This document shows positions 27,784 through 34,888 of a stretch of 64,000 bases of DNA, in pieces. The notes beneath the pieces were generated by a model. It worked only from the letters and a program-made list of their open reading frames with translations. It was not told the DNA's origin and did not search any database. The number at the start of each line of letters is the position of its first letter. Within the stretch, counting starts at the first letter, position 1. Location of the stretch: contig NZ_SDQE01000002.1 in NCBI RefSeq assembly GCF_004153455.1, positions 248,001-312,000 on the forward strand, in the 5' to 3' direction. A program made the position numbers and the translations under genes. Origin of the DNA: Allopusillimonas ginsengisoli. Lineage in GTDB: Bacteria; Pseudomonadota; Gammaproteobacteria; Burkholderiales; Burkholderiaceae_B.

Positions 27784-29244
27784 TCAACCGACCAGCCGCG
27801 ACAGACGCCTCACGCCCTCCTGTATTTCAGACTCCTGCAAGGCGGCGTATCCCATCATTAATGCGCGGGCATAACGGCGTTCCGCCGAACGGCCAAACAC
27901 CTGCGCGTTCCCTGTGGGGAAGCTATATACGCCCACAGACTGGGCACGGGCCAGCTGTTCCAGCTCGCTGGCTTCAGGCAAAGAAGGCGGTACATGCCAT
28001 ACCAGATGCATACCGCTTTGTATGCCCGTTACCTCTCCGCCGATCTCTTGCAAGAGCGTACAGGCCAGAAGGCTGCGCCGAGCGGCATATAACATGCGAA
28101 TCTGATGCAAATGCTGCCGATACGCGCCCGTAGCCAGAAAATCGGCCAGTAGCGCCTGAATCAACCAGACAGTGCTATTGTTCAACAGGCATTTCGCGGT
28201 CAGCACATGCTCGAACAAGTGCCGGGGCAGAACCAGATATCCGATCCGCAGCCCTGCGCCAAGACTCTTGGAAAAGGTCCCCATGTAGATTACATGACCA
28301 CTTTCATCCTGACTCTTGAGCGCCGGCAGCGGCGCTTGGTCGTAGTAAAAGTCACTGTCGTAGTCGTCTTCAAGGATGTAGGTATTACAGGACTGTGCCC
28401 ATTCGAGCAGTCGTTCGCGGCGCGCCATGGACAGCGTGGCGCCCGTCGGATATTGGTGCGACGGGGTCAAATAGGCCAGCGTCGCGGATTCGGGCAATTC
28501 GTCCACGCATAGGCCATGGGTATCCACCGACACCGGCAGCAGACGCGCGCCACGGCTGGCAAAAACGTTGGCCGCCCCCATATAACAGGGGTTCTCTACC
28601 ACGACACCGGTGCCTTCTCCGATAAACAATTGGGCCATCAGGCTTAGCCCCTCCTGGATGCCGTTCACAACCAGCACATCACAGGGCTCGGCCTGCACGC
28701 CGCGCGCCACACCGACATAATCAGCAATCGCCTTGCGCAAGTCCCACAGACCGGCAGGGTCCCCATAGCCGCTATTACCATCTTGCAGATAGCGCAATCG
28801 TTTCTTTATGCTGCGTGCCCAATTCAAAATAGGAAACAGGCGCGCATCAGGTCGCCCCACCCAAAAATCAAACGCCACGGGCTGAGGATATGGAGACATC
28901 ACCACATGCGGCTTTCCTTTATAGTGAAGGAGCAGACGAGGTGGCGACGGCGGTGGCAGAGGCATCGCTTCCTGATGTGGCGACGCAGCATGCGGCAGCG
29001 CAATCGCCGCAACAAATGTGCCGACTGGCGGCCGCATTTCGAGATAACCCTCTGCCACGAGGACACCATAAGCTTGGATCACAGTATTACGTGATACGCC
29101 TAGATCCTGCGCCAGCACACGACTGGCCGGCAACTGCACGCCTGGCTTCAGACGGCCGTCGATAATCAATTCCCGGATCTGCTCGAACAATTGGCGTTGC
29201 AAGTTCCGGCGACGGCTCATGTCCAGACACAACGGTAGTTGCAT
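27784..29244 (-). CDS. MocR/PdxR-type transcriptional regulator (GntR HTH fused to aminotransferase fold)
   Basis: The product is 486 residues. A GntR winged helix occupies ~10-75 (LFEQIRELIIDGRLKPGVQLPASRVLAQDLGVSRNTVIQAY), and a fold-type I aminotransferase domain follows (~115-480). It contains DDYDSDFYYD and the PLP-lysine segment MGTFSKSLGAGLRIGYL. Such regulators sense PLP or an amino compound. It sits 123 bases upstream of haoA on the same strand, so it could control haoA or simply precede it. The ATG at 29244 has GAGGGGG upstream. Confidence 0.88.
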   Translation of the reverse strand: MQLPLCLDMSRRRNLQRQLFEQIRELIIDGRLKPGVQLPASRVLAQDLGVSRNTVIQAYGVLVAEGYLEMRPPVGTFVAAIALPHAASPHQEAMPLPPPSPPRLLLHYKGKPHVVMSPYPQPVAFDFWVGRPDARLFPILNWARSIKKRLRYLQDGNSGYGDPAGLWDLRKAIADYVGVARGVQAEPCDVLVVNGIQEGLSLMAQLFIGEGTGVVVENPCYMGAANVFASRGARLLPVSVDTHGLCVDELPESATLAYLTPSHQYPTGATLSMARRERLLEWAQSCNTYILEDDYDSDFYYDQAPLPALKSQDESGHVIYMGTFSKSLGAGLRIGYLVLPRHLFEHVLTAKCLLNNSTVWLIQALLADFLATGAYRQHLHQIRMLYAARRSLLACTLLQEIGGEVTGIQSGMHLVWHVPPSLPEASELEQLARAQSVGVYSFPTGNAQVFGRSAERRYARALMMGYAALQESEIQEGVRRLSRLVG

Positions 29245-29586
29245 GATTCCCCCTCTTCCGGTAATTTTCATTATTTACTTTATATTGCGGGAATGTGAGC
29301 GGATACTCAAGCCCCTTGCTTGGCGCTTAAGTGGTTCAGGGCGGTCAATAGTTTGAGGTATTTTGAGCCGCAGCGTGGCGGTCACGGTTCGCGTGCTTCG
29401 GGGTAAATATTCGACGAGGACGGCCGCCTCAGCCCCGCCCCATATCAGATTGAAAAAAAAAGCCGCCTATACGTGCGAGACGCCACATGATGGTGCGATA
29501 GGTATCAACGCTAACCCCTCCAGCCAGCAGGCACATGCCTTGCTATCGGCATACGTCAGAGTCGAAAGACGAGGCCGGTAGCAAAT
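29245..29586. other. Intergenic region between MocR regulator and cinA-like gene
   Basis: The 342 bases divide minus-strand and plus-strand genes and must hold both promoters. The part next to the MocR gene is AT-rich (TTATTTACTTTATATTG). I find no convincing coding frame, terminator or long repeat. Confidence 0.4.
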
Positions 29587-30081
29587 ATGAACAAGATTGA
29601 ATCCATCGCCCGATATATGCGCGAACATAACCTTCTTCTGGTTACTGCCGAGTCTTGCACTGCCGGCCTTATTGCTGCGCGACTAGTAGATGCACATGGG
29701 GCGGGAGAAATACTCGATTGCGCATTTGTCACCTATTCACCTTCAGCCAAGCTAAGCTGTTTAGACGTAAATGCCGACACCATAAAGACATTTGGCCTGA
29801 CAAGCGAAGAGGTTTCCACAGAAATGGCAATTGGAGCCCTTGCCCATAGCAGAGCAAATGTCGCCATCGCCAACACAGGAACGACCGAGCCGATGCCTGA
29901 TGGGCCTCCGGAAGGCACACAATGCTTTGCTTGGGTATTCAAGAAGTCCGGCGCAGCTTTATTGGTCTTCTCAAAAACCAAAAAATTTGAAGGCACAAGA
30001 AATGAAATTCGCGAAGCCAGTGCCGATTTTGCGCTGCAGCAACTGATTCGTTTGCACAAGGAAAATCCTCGTGCGAGATAA
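29587..30081 (+). CDS. CinA C-terminal-domain (nicotinamide-nucleotide amidohydrolase-like) protein
   Basis: The product is 164 residues, the size of stand-alone PncC. VTAESCTAGLIAARL, the catalytic-serine motif, and FVTYSPSAKLSCLDV plus EEVSTEMAIGALAHSRANVAIA follow the family. The usual TGIAGP-x-GG block is degenerate here (TGTTEPMPDGPPEG), so activity as NMN deamidase is uncertain. Base composition is more AT-rich than the hao-ccm genes. It is probably a horizontally acquired paralogue rather than the housekeeping copy. Confidence 0.75.
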   Translation: MNKIESIARYMREHNLLLVTAESCTAGLIAARLVDAHGAGEILDCAFVTYSPSAKLSCLDVNADTIKTFGLTSEEVSTEMAIGALAHSRANVAIANTGTTEPMPDGPPEGTQCFAWVFKKSGAALLVFSKTKKFEGTRNEIREASADFALQQLIRLHKENPRAR

Positions 30082-30097
30082 AGTTAAGGAGATATTT

Positions 30098-30364
30098 ATG
30101 CAAAATTTTCTATACTCACCCCAATCTTCAAGCAAGTTATCTATCAACATCGGCGATAGATCATCCAAGAAGTTGATGACCGCCCGCAGCACATCGGTGA
30201 GTACTCAGCCAGATAAACGCGCACCCGATACACCTACGGAGAACGATGACGAGAAATCCCAACGTGAACGCGATCCGTCGAAACCTTACCCTCCTGATAG
30301 CATTCCCAACCCCATGCCTGGACTTGATCCTCAACAGTCGCCGGGCATAGATGGGCCAGCCTGA
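30098..30364 (+). CDS. Small proline-rich hypothetical protein
   Basis: The product is 88 residues with an excellent ribosome site (AAGGAG, 7 bases before the ATG) and it starts 16 bases after the cinA-like gene, so it is likely cotranscribed. The first ~40 residues are Ser/Lys-rich. The rest is charged and Pro-rich (PYPPDSIPNPMPGLDP) and probably disordered. No signal peptide or known family is visible. Confidence 0.55.
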   Translation: MQNFLYSPQSSSKLSINIGDRSSKKLMTARSTSVSTQPDKRAPDTPTENDDEKSQRERDPSKPYPPDSIPNPMPGLDPQQSPGIDGPA

Positions 30365-30378
30365 AACGGTGATTTTCG

Positions 30379-30615
30379 CTACCCTGAACGGTCACGCAGT
30401 TCGGTCACCCCCGCTCGCGCCGCGCAATGAGCGCAACAGAACATCTGCCCGCTATTCTCCAGTCCATGGCCAATTATTGGCACACCGCAATGTGCACATT
30501 GCGGTGCAACCATTCGGATAGCACATTCAAAACTGTCAAATGTATAAGTTCTCTCCGATATAGTTAGTTGGAATGCTTTGTCATATTCATTTCCACACGC
30601 ATCACATTTACCCAT
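30379..30615 (-). CDS. Small zinc-ribbon-like hypothetical protein
   Basis: The product is 78 residues with three Cys pairs: CDACGNEY near the start, CAHCG mid-protein, and CCAHC near the end. This suits binding of one or two zinc ions. A middle block (FQLTISERTYTFDSFECAIRMVAPQC) looks folded. I recognise no named family with certainty. The ATG at 30615 follows a GTG codon in frame. It faces the preceding small gene. Confidence 0.6.
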   Translation of the reverse strand: MGKCDACGNEYDKAFQLTISERTYTFDSFECAIRMVAPQCAHCGVPIIGHGLENSGQMFCCAHCAARAGVTELRDRSG

Positions 30616-30874
30616 CACGCAGCGCTATGAGCGTCACAACATTATCATCGCCATCAGGCAGGCGACCACCGATCAGTTGGTGCAAGCATTGGCAGCCATC
30701 AACTGGATCCTTCCATCGCTGGCGACGCCTGTCGGCGCAAAAATGGCCGAGATACGTCGCGTTCGCGATACACCGATGGATGCAGAGGAGAAGTTCGTCC
30801 AAATACTAAAGGAGCTATGCGAGCATGCCACAACCGGTACGAAGACGGTTCCAAGGAGTACCTGGCTCGGTCAC

Positions 30875-31810
30875 TTAACCACTAAGTGCCAGCGATGCAG
30901 AACGCCGAGATAAGCCTGGAGGTTTGCCGTGTGCCAGCTTGTCCACCAAGAAATCAAGGAAGACACGGGTTTTGGTCGGCATCAGACGCGACGGGAACAT
31001 CGCGATCAGAGGAATGGACTCGAATTCCCAATCGGGCAGAATGCGGACCAGGCATTTCTCATCGTCCGCGCGCGCTAGCGCGTGAGTTGAAAGCGTTACG
31101 ATACCGACACCCAGTGTTGCCAAACGGCTCAGCATGGCCACATTGTTTACGACAACTTGACTGGAGACCGTCACCACCTCTTCACGCGACCCCGCTCTCA
31201 GATGCCAAACAGAGCCCTCCTTATCAGCAGAGGAACGCAGGCATTCGTGTTGGGCTAGGTCCGCTGGACACAGTGGCGTCCCGTGCCTGTCCAAATAATC
31301 AGTAGATGCATACAAACCAAGCCGCGCATAAGTAAGCAGGCGCGAGACCACGCTTGAGTCAGGCTGCTTGCCCAGACGGATGACAACATCGAAAGGATCG
31401 GCCAGCAGATCGATGGCCTGGATGCCCAGGTCGTACTCACACCGAATTTCGGGATACCGCAGCCCAAATTCCTGGATAGCCTGCGGCATATAAGTAAGGG
31501 CAAAGCTGGAAGGCATGGATATTCGCAACTTTCCTTTGGGTTGCTGGGCTGTCTCGGTCAGTTGTTCATGCGCGATGCGGGCTTCGGTGACAATGTGCTG
31601 GCAGCGCTCAAAGTAAACGGCGCCCGCTTCGGTAAGCTCAACCTTGCGGGTGCTCCGATGAAGCAGACGTATGCCGATATGCTGTTCCAACTGGCTGATT
31701 CGACGCGAAAGCGTAGACGCGGGCATGTCCAGCGCCGAGGCGGCGCGCGTAAAGTTCCGGCTCTTGGCAACCTCGACAAAGAGCGCGATATCATTGAGAG
31801 ATGGCTCCAT
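30875..31810 (-). CDS. LysR-family transcriptional regulator
   Basis: The product is 311 residues. An N-terminal HTH (LNDIALFVEVAKSRNFTRAASALDMPASTLSRRISQLEQHIGIRLLHRSTRKVELTEAG) is followed by a substrate-binding domain of the CrgA/DmlR-like group (residues ~90-290). It lies 69 bases downstream of the NTF2-like gene on the same strand, at the tail of the catabolic operon. The first 366 bases are nearly duplicated, inverted, at 41945-42310. Its target is unknown. Confidence 0.9.
   Translation of the reverse strand: MEPSLNDIALFVEVAKSRNFTRAASALDMPASTLSRRISQLEQHIGIRLLHRSTRKVELTEAGAVYFERCQHIVTEARIAHEQLTETAQQPKGKLRISMPSSFALTYMPQAIQEFGLRYPEIRCEYDLGIQAIDLLADPFDVVIRLGKQPDSSVVSRLLTYARLGLYASTDYLDRHGTPLCPADLAQHECLRSSADKEGSVWHLRAGSREEVVTVSSQVVVNNVAMLSRLATLGVGIVTLSTHALARADDEKCLVRILPDWEFESIPLIAMFPSRLMPTKTRVFLDFLVDKLAHGKPPGLSRRSASLALSG
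31445..31810 (-). repeat. Inverted duplicate arm A (5' part of LysR gene)
   Basis: This segment, read on the minus strand, matches 41945-42310 on the plus strand with only scattered differences (by eye more than nine in ten bases). Homology starts exactly at the start codon and stops in the codons for PEI. It forms one arm of an inverted repeat enclosing the catabolic operon. Confidence 0.9.
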
Positions 31811-31879
31811 ACTTATTCCTGTTGTGATAGCAACCAAGATCCGCGTACTGCAATTCTCAGGAGAACGGTCAGTTAGTCT

Positions 31880-32278
31880 TCAGGCGTCGGTAGATGCTTT
31901 GGTCGACTGCCACGCCACAACACGCCAAACTGCCCCTTCACGAATCCAGACATTCGTATATCGACTCTGAAGCGAATGTTCGATCCCGCCTAGACGGACC
32001 TGTTGATTGACAATCCCCGACGCGACTGCGGCATCGGCCGAGATGACATACTTCTCGTCTTCGCGACAAATACAGAGGTACTGCGAAGTACCACCTTCAA
32101 TTCTGGCCAGCAGTTCCTGTTTACTGTCTACGTGACCCGACGAGTGCGTCCAAACCAGCTTGTCGCTGAACAGTCGATCAAGCACAGCCATATCGGCTCT
32201 AATCATCGCCCGGCACCGCTCATCCTCCAGGGCTTTCAGGTTGGCCGGTTGTAGTGAGCTCATATCCAACTCCATCAT
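31880..32278 (-). CDS. NTF2-like (SnoaL/DUF4440-type) protein
   Basis: The product is 132 residues with the alpha+beta cone layout: helical start (LKALEDERCRAMIRADMAVLDRLFSDKLVWTHSSG), then strands with GGIEHSLQSRYTNVWIREGAVWRVVAWQST. The C-terminal W-R-V-V-A-W-Q is a DUF4440/SnoaL hallmark. Members range from isomerases to ligand-binding proteins. The tandem ATGs overlap the NIPSNAP stop codon, so translation is coupled. Confidence 0.82.
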   Translation of the reverse strand: MMELDMSSLQPANLKALEDERCRAMIRADMAVLDRLFSDKLVWTHSSGHVDSKQELLARIEGGTSQYLCICREDEKYVISADAAVASGIVNQQVRLGGIEHSLQSRYTNVWIREGAVWRVVAWQSTKASTDA

Positions 32279-32595
32279 TTAATTGGCGAGAAAATGGTCG
32301 GCACGAGAATCTTGGTTTCCATGACATCGATCAGTTCAAGAAGTTTCTTTACAGCCACTTGCCAAGCTGGGTCCGCATACAGCGCATCGCGACAGCGTGC
32401 ACGCTCGTTCAGGTCGGCATAACCCCACATATGCACAATCTGGTTAAGAGGACCGATGTCAGTCGAAAAGTATCCAACCATATGCGGAAGATGTTTCTTC
32501 TGTACCTCCATCGCTTCCCGCATGTAGACATCCAGATAGGCAGGCACTCCGCCTGGCTTTATGGTGTAAGTTCGTAGTTCAACAATCATTGTCAT
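32275..32595 (-). CDS. NIPSNAP-family protein
   Basis: The product is 106 residues, a dimeric alpha/beta barrel type. It opens with IVELRTYTIKPGGVPAYLDVY and contains VGYFSTDIGPLNQIVHMWGYADLNER, the NIPSNAP pattern. Small NIPSNAP proteins recur in aromatic and hydroxyacid catabolic operons, with no established reaction. It begins 6 bases after the FAH gene, with GGAG just before the ATG. Confidence 0.87.
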   Translation of the reverse strand: MTMIVELRTYTIKPGGVPAYLDVYMREAMEVQKKHLPHMVGYFSTDIGPLNQIVHMWGYADLNERARCRDALYADPAWQVAVKKLLELIDVMETKILVPTIFSPIK

Positions 32596-32601
32596 CTCCT
32601 T

Positions 32602-33525
32602 TTAGTCCCGCACCTGGATGGCCAGATGGCCAATCCCTTCGATTTCGGCGTCCAATCGATCGCCAGGCTTCAGATACTGTCCCGTCGCCAGGCCGACACC
32701 ACTTGGTGTACCAGTCATGATGATGTCGCCGGGCTCGAGCGTCACGTGCTCGGTGATGGCAACGAGTTGCTCCGCAATGTTCCAGATCATCAGACTAGTC
32801 CGCGCATGTTGCTTCACCTCTCCATTCACCTTAAGTGTCATTTCCAGATCTTCAGCATTGACTTGATCTGCAGGGACAATGCACGGACCGAGTGGGTTGC
32901 TTGAGTCAAAGGCTTTCCCGCCGAACAGGTCAAATTTGACCAGGTGTTTTTCATGAAACTGCCAGTCGCGCGCAGATAAGTCGATGCCGATCGTGTAGCC
33001 CGCAATGCACGACATTGCGTTCTCGATAGTGAGTCGGGTCGCTCGCTTGCCAATGACAGCGGCAAGTTCCAGTTCCCAATCGAACTGTTTCGTTTGCACT
33101 GGATAGAGTACCGAAGCGCCGCTACCCACAATCGCTGTGGTCGGCGGCTTCATGAACAGACAGGGGATCTTTGAAGCCTTCTCGAAATCTTCAACACCTG
33201 CATCCTGTTGCATATGATCCAGATAGTTGGCACCCATCATGATCAGTTTGTTCGGATATAGCAGCGGCGCAAGAATGTCGTCGGCGGATGGCGGCGCAGA
33301 AATCTCGCCGGCCACGCTCCCAGACGAAAGACGTGAAGCGAGGCTGGTGAGATGCTTGCTGGACTGCTCCCAGTCGTCAAAGAGATGCATCAGACCACGA
33401 GCGGAATCCGGAGGGAGCAAATCCGGCGCTACAGCTGAGATTGGCCAGTAGTGTCGATTAACCTCGATCACAGGAGTAGGCCTGTTCTGATAGCGGAAAG
33501 TGGCAAGTGTGTATGGAGTAGTCAT
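32602..33525 (-). CDS. Fumarylacetoacetate hydrolase (FAH) family enzyme
   Basis: The product is 307 residues. Metal-binding FDWELELAAVIG (E-x-E) and GYTIGIDLSARDWQ are present, as are the catalytic-loop segment KFDLFGGKAFDSSNPLGPCIV and the C-terminal GDIIMTGTPSGVGLA. Family members hydrolyse fumarylpyruvate or acylpyruvates, isomerise homoprotocatechuate ring-fission products, or decarboxylate oxaloacetate. With a ring-cleaving dioxygenase in the same operon, a role in processing the cleavage product is the best inference. It lies 50 bases after the enolase-like gene. Confidence 0.9.
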   Translation of the reverse strand: MTTPYTLATFRYQNRPTPVIEVNRHYWPISAVAPDLLPPDSARGLMHLFDDWEQSSKHLTSLASRLSSGSVAGEISAPPSADDILAPLLYPNKLIMMGANYLDHMQQDAGVEDFEKASKIPCLFMKPPTTAIVGSGASVLYPVQTKQFDWELELAAVIGKRATRLTIENAMSCIAGYTIGIDLSARDWQFHEKHLVKFDLFGGKAFDSSNPLGPCIVPADQVNAEDLEMTLKVNGEVKQHARTSLMIWNIAEQLVAITEHVTLEPGDIIMTGTPSGVGLATGQYLKPGDRLDAEIEGIGHLAIQVRD

Positions 33526-33575
33526 AAGTCATCAGGTTCCGTAGTAGCGAAGGCGACCAGTCATAGGGCGACACG

Positions 33576-34874
33576 CTAAAGAAATGGACACGCCAGTTGC
33601 AGGTCGTCGTGTTCCGAAATTCGTGTCAGCTGGTTGTATTTTCCTAAGCGTTCGGAGTTGCGAACGGAGCCGATCTTGATCTGACCTGCATTCGATCCCA
33701 CTGCCAAGTCTGCGATAAACGAATCCTCCGTCTCCCCCGATCGCGCGGACACGACGGTCGCATAGCCGCCCACTTGAGCACGCTTCATCGCTTTGAAGGT
33801 ACCGGATAGCGTGCCGTTCTGATTCACCTTGATCAGTGCGGCGTTGGCCGCCCTCACATTGATGCCATGCGAGATACGCTCGGGGTTGGTTACGAACAAG
33901 TCGTCTCCGACGATCTGCACATTGGGAAAGCGTTTCGTGAACGCTGCCCACGAAGACCAGTCATCTTGATCAAATGCATCTTCAATCGAAATCAACGGAT
34001 ATCGACGTATGAAGTCTCCAAGGAAGTCCACCATCTCTTCGCCATCGAGTGTGCGCCGCTCTCCCAGCAACTGATATTTCCCTTCGTGGTAGAACTCGCT
34101 TGCAGCGACGTCAACCGCGATGGCAATGTCGTGACCTGGACGCAGCTTTGCTCGTTCAAATGCGCGCATCATTAGCTGAAACGCCTGTTCAGCGGACGAA
34201 TAGCCAGGACTGAGCCCCCCCTCGTCCGCCAGCAAGGTTGTGATACCGTCTTCGGCTAACAGTTCGCTTGCCGCCGCGCGCACATTGGTAAGCATGTTTA
34301 GCGCGTCAGCATAGTTCTTGGCGCCAACAGGAACAGCCAGAAAATCCTGAAAGTCCATGCTTCGGCGGGCATGCGCGCCTCCGCTGAGAATATTGGCCAT
34401 GGGCATTGGCATCGAGATCCGTGTCGTGCCGATCAACTGCGCAATGTAACGATGCAGCGGCAACCGCTCATGTATTGAGGCTGCCCGACAGATCGCGAGC
34501 GACGTAGCAATGATCGCGTTCGCTCCGAGCCGTGAAAGGTTTTCCGAGCCGTCAAGGGCTCGGAGTGCATCATCCAGCTCTTTCTGCGACGTCGAGCACC
34601 GCCCCTTGAGAAGCTCTGCAATCTCACCGTTAATATTGCCAACGGCTTTGGATACGCCGCGACCTTGATGGTGTGTGTCGTCACCATCGCGCAGTTCGAG
34701 AGCCTCATGCCGCCCAGTGGACGCACCTGATGGTGCACAGGCTCGTCCATACGAGCCGTCTCTGAGTTCTACGTCAACCTCGACCGTCGGACGACCGCGA
34801 GAGTCAAGAATCTGACGACCACGCACATGCAGGATATCGGCAGAGCGAGCTGAGTTCAAAGAAAAATGTGTCAC
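33576..34874 (-). CDS. Enolase paralogue with altered active site
   Basis: The product is 432 residues, full enolase length. Metal ligands are retained (Asp255, Glu298, Asp324), as are catalytic Lys349 and Lys400, the SGAST loop (49-53), His168 and Glu218. Residues around the C3 leaving group differ: the NGG-x-H loop has Ser164 for Asn, the QEF motif has Asp177 for Glu (yeast E168), and the invariant SHRSGETED reads SARSGETED, Ala377 replacing yeast His373. I infer dehydration of a phospho-hydroxyacid other than 2-phosphoglycerate. The start is GTG with GGTGGA upstream, 14 bases after the dehydrogenase-kinase gene. This is unlikely to be the glycolytic copy. Confidence 0.88.
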   Translation of the reverse strand: MTHFSLNSARSADILHVRGRQILDSRGRPTVEVDVELRDGSYGRACAPSGASTGRHEALELRDGDDTHHQGRGVSKAVGNINGEIAELLKGRCSTSQKELDDALRALDGSENLSRLGANAIIATSLAICRAASIHERLPLHRYIAQLIGTTRISMPMPMANILSGGAHARRSMDFQDFLAVPVGAKNYADALNMLTNVRAAASELLAEDGITTLLADEGGLSPGYSSAEQAFQLMMRAFERAKLRPGHDIAIAVDVAASEFYHEGKYQLLGERRTLDGEEMVDFLGDFIRRYPLISIEDAFDQDDWSSWAAFTKRFPNVQIVGDDLFVTNPERISHGINVRAANAALIKVNQNGTLSGTFKAMKRAQVGGYATVVSARSGETEDSFIADLAVGSNAGQIKIGSVRNSERLGKYNQLTRISEHDDLQLACPFL

Positions 34875-34888
34875 GTCATATCCACCGA

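Noticed and set aside
30578-30913. Plus-strand frame of 111 codons between the zinc-ribbon gene and the LysR gene
   Set aside because: The segment HNIIIAIRQATTDQLVQALAAINWIL looks helical, but the only start is a TTG without a ribosome site and it overlaps both neighbours; perhaps a remnant.
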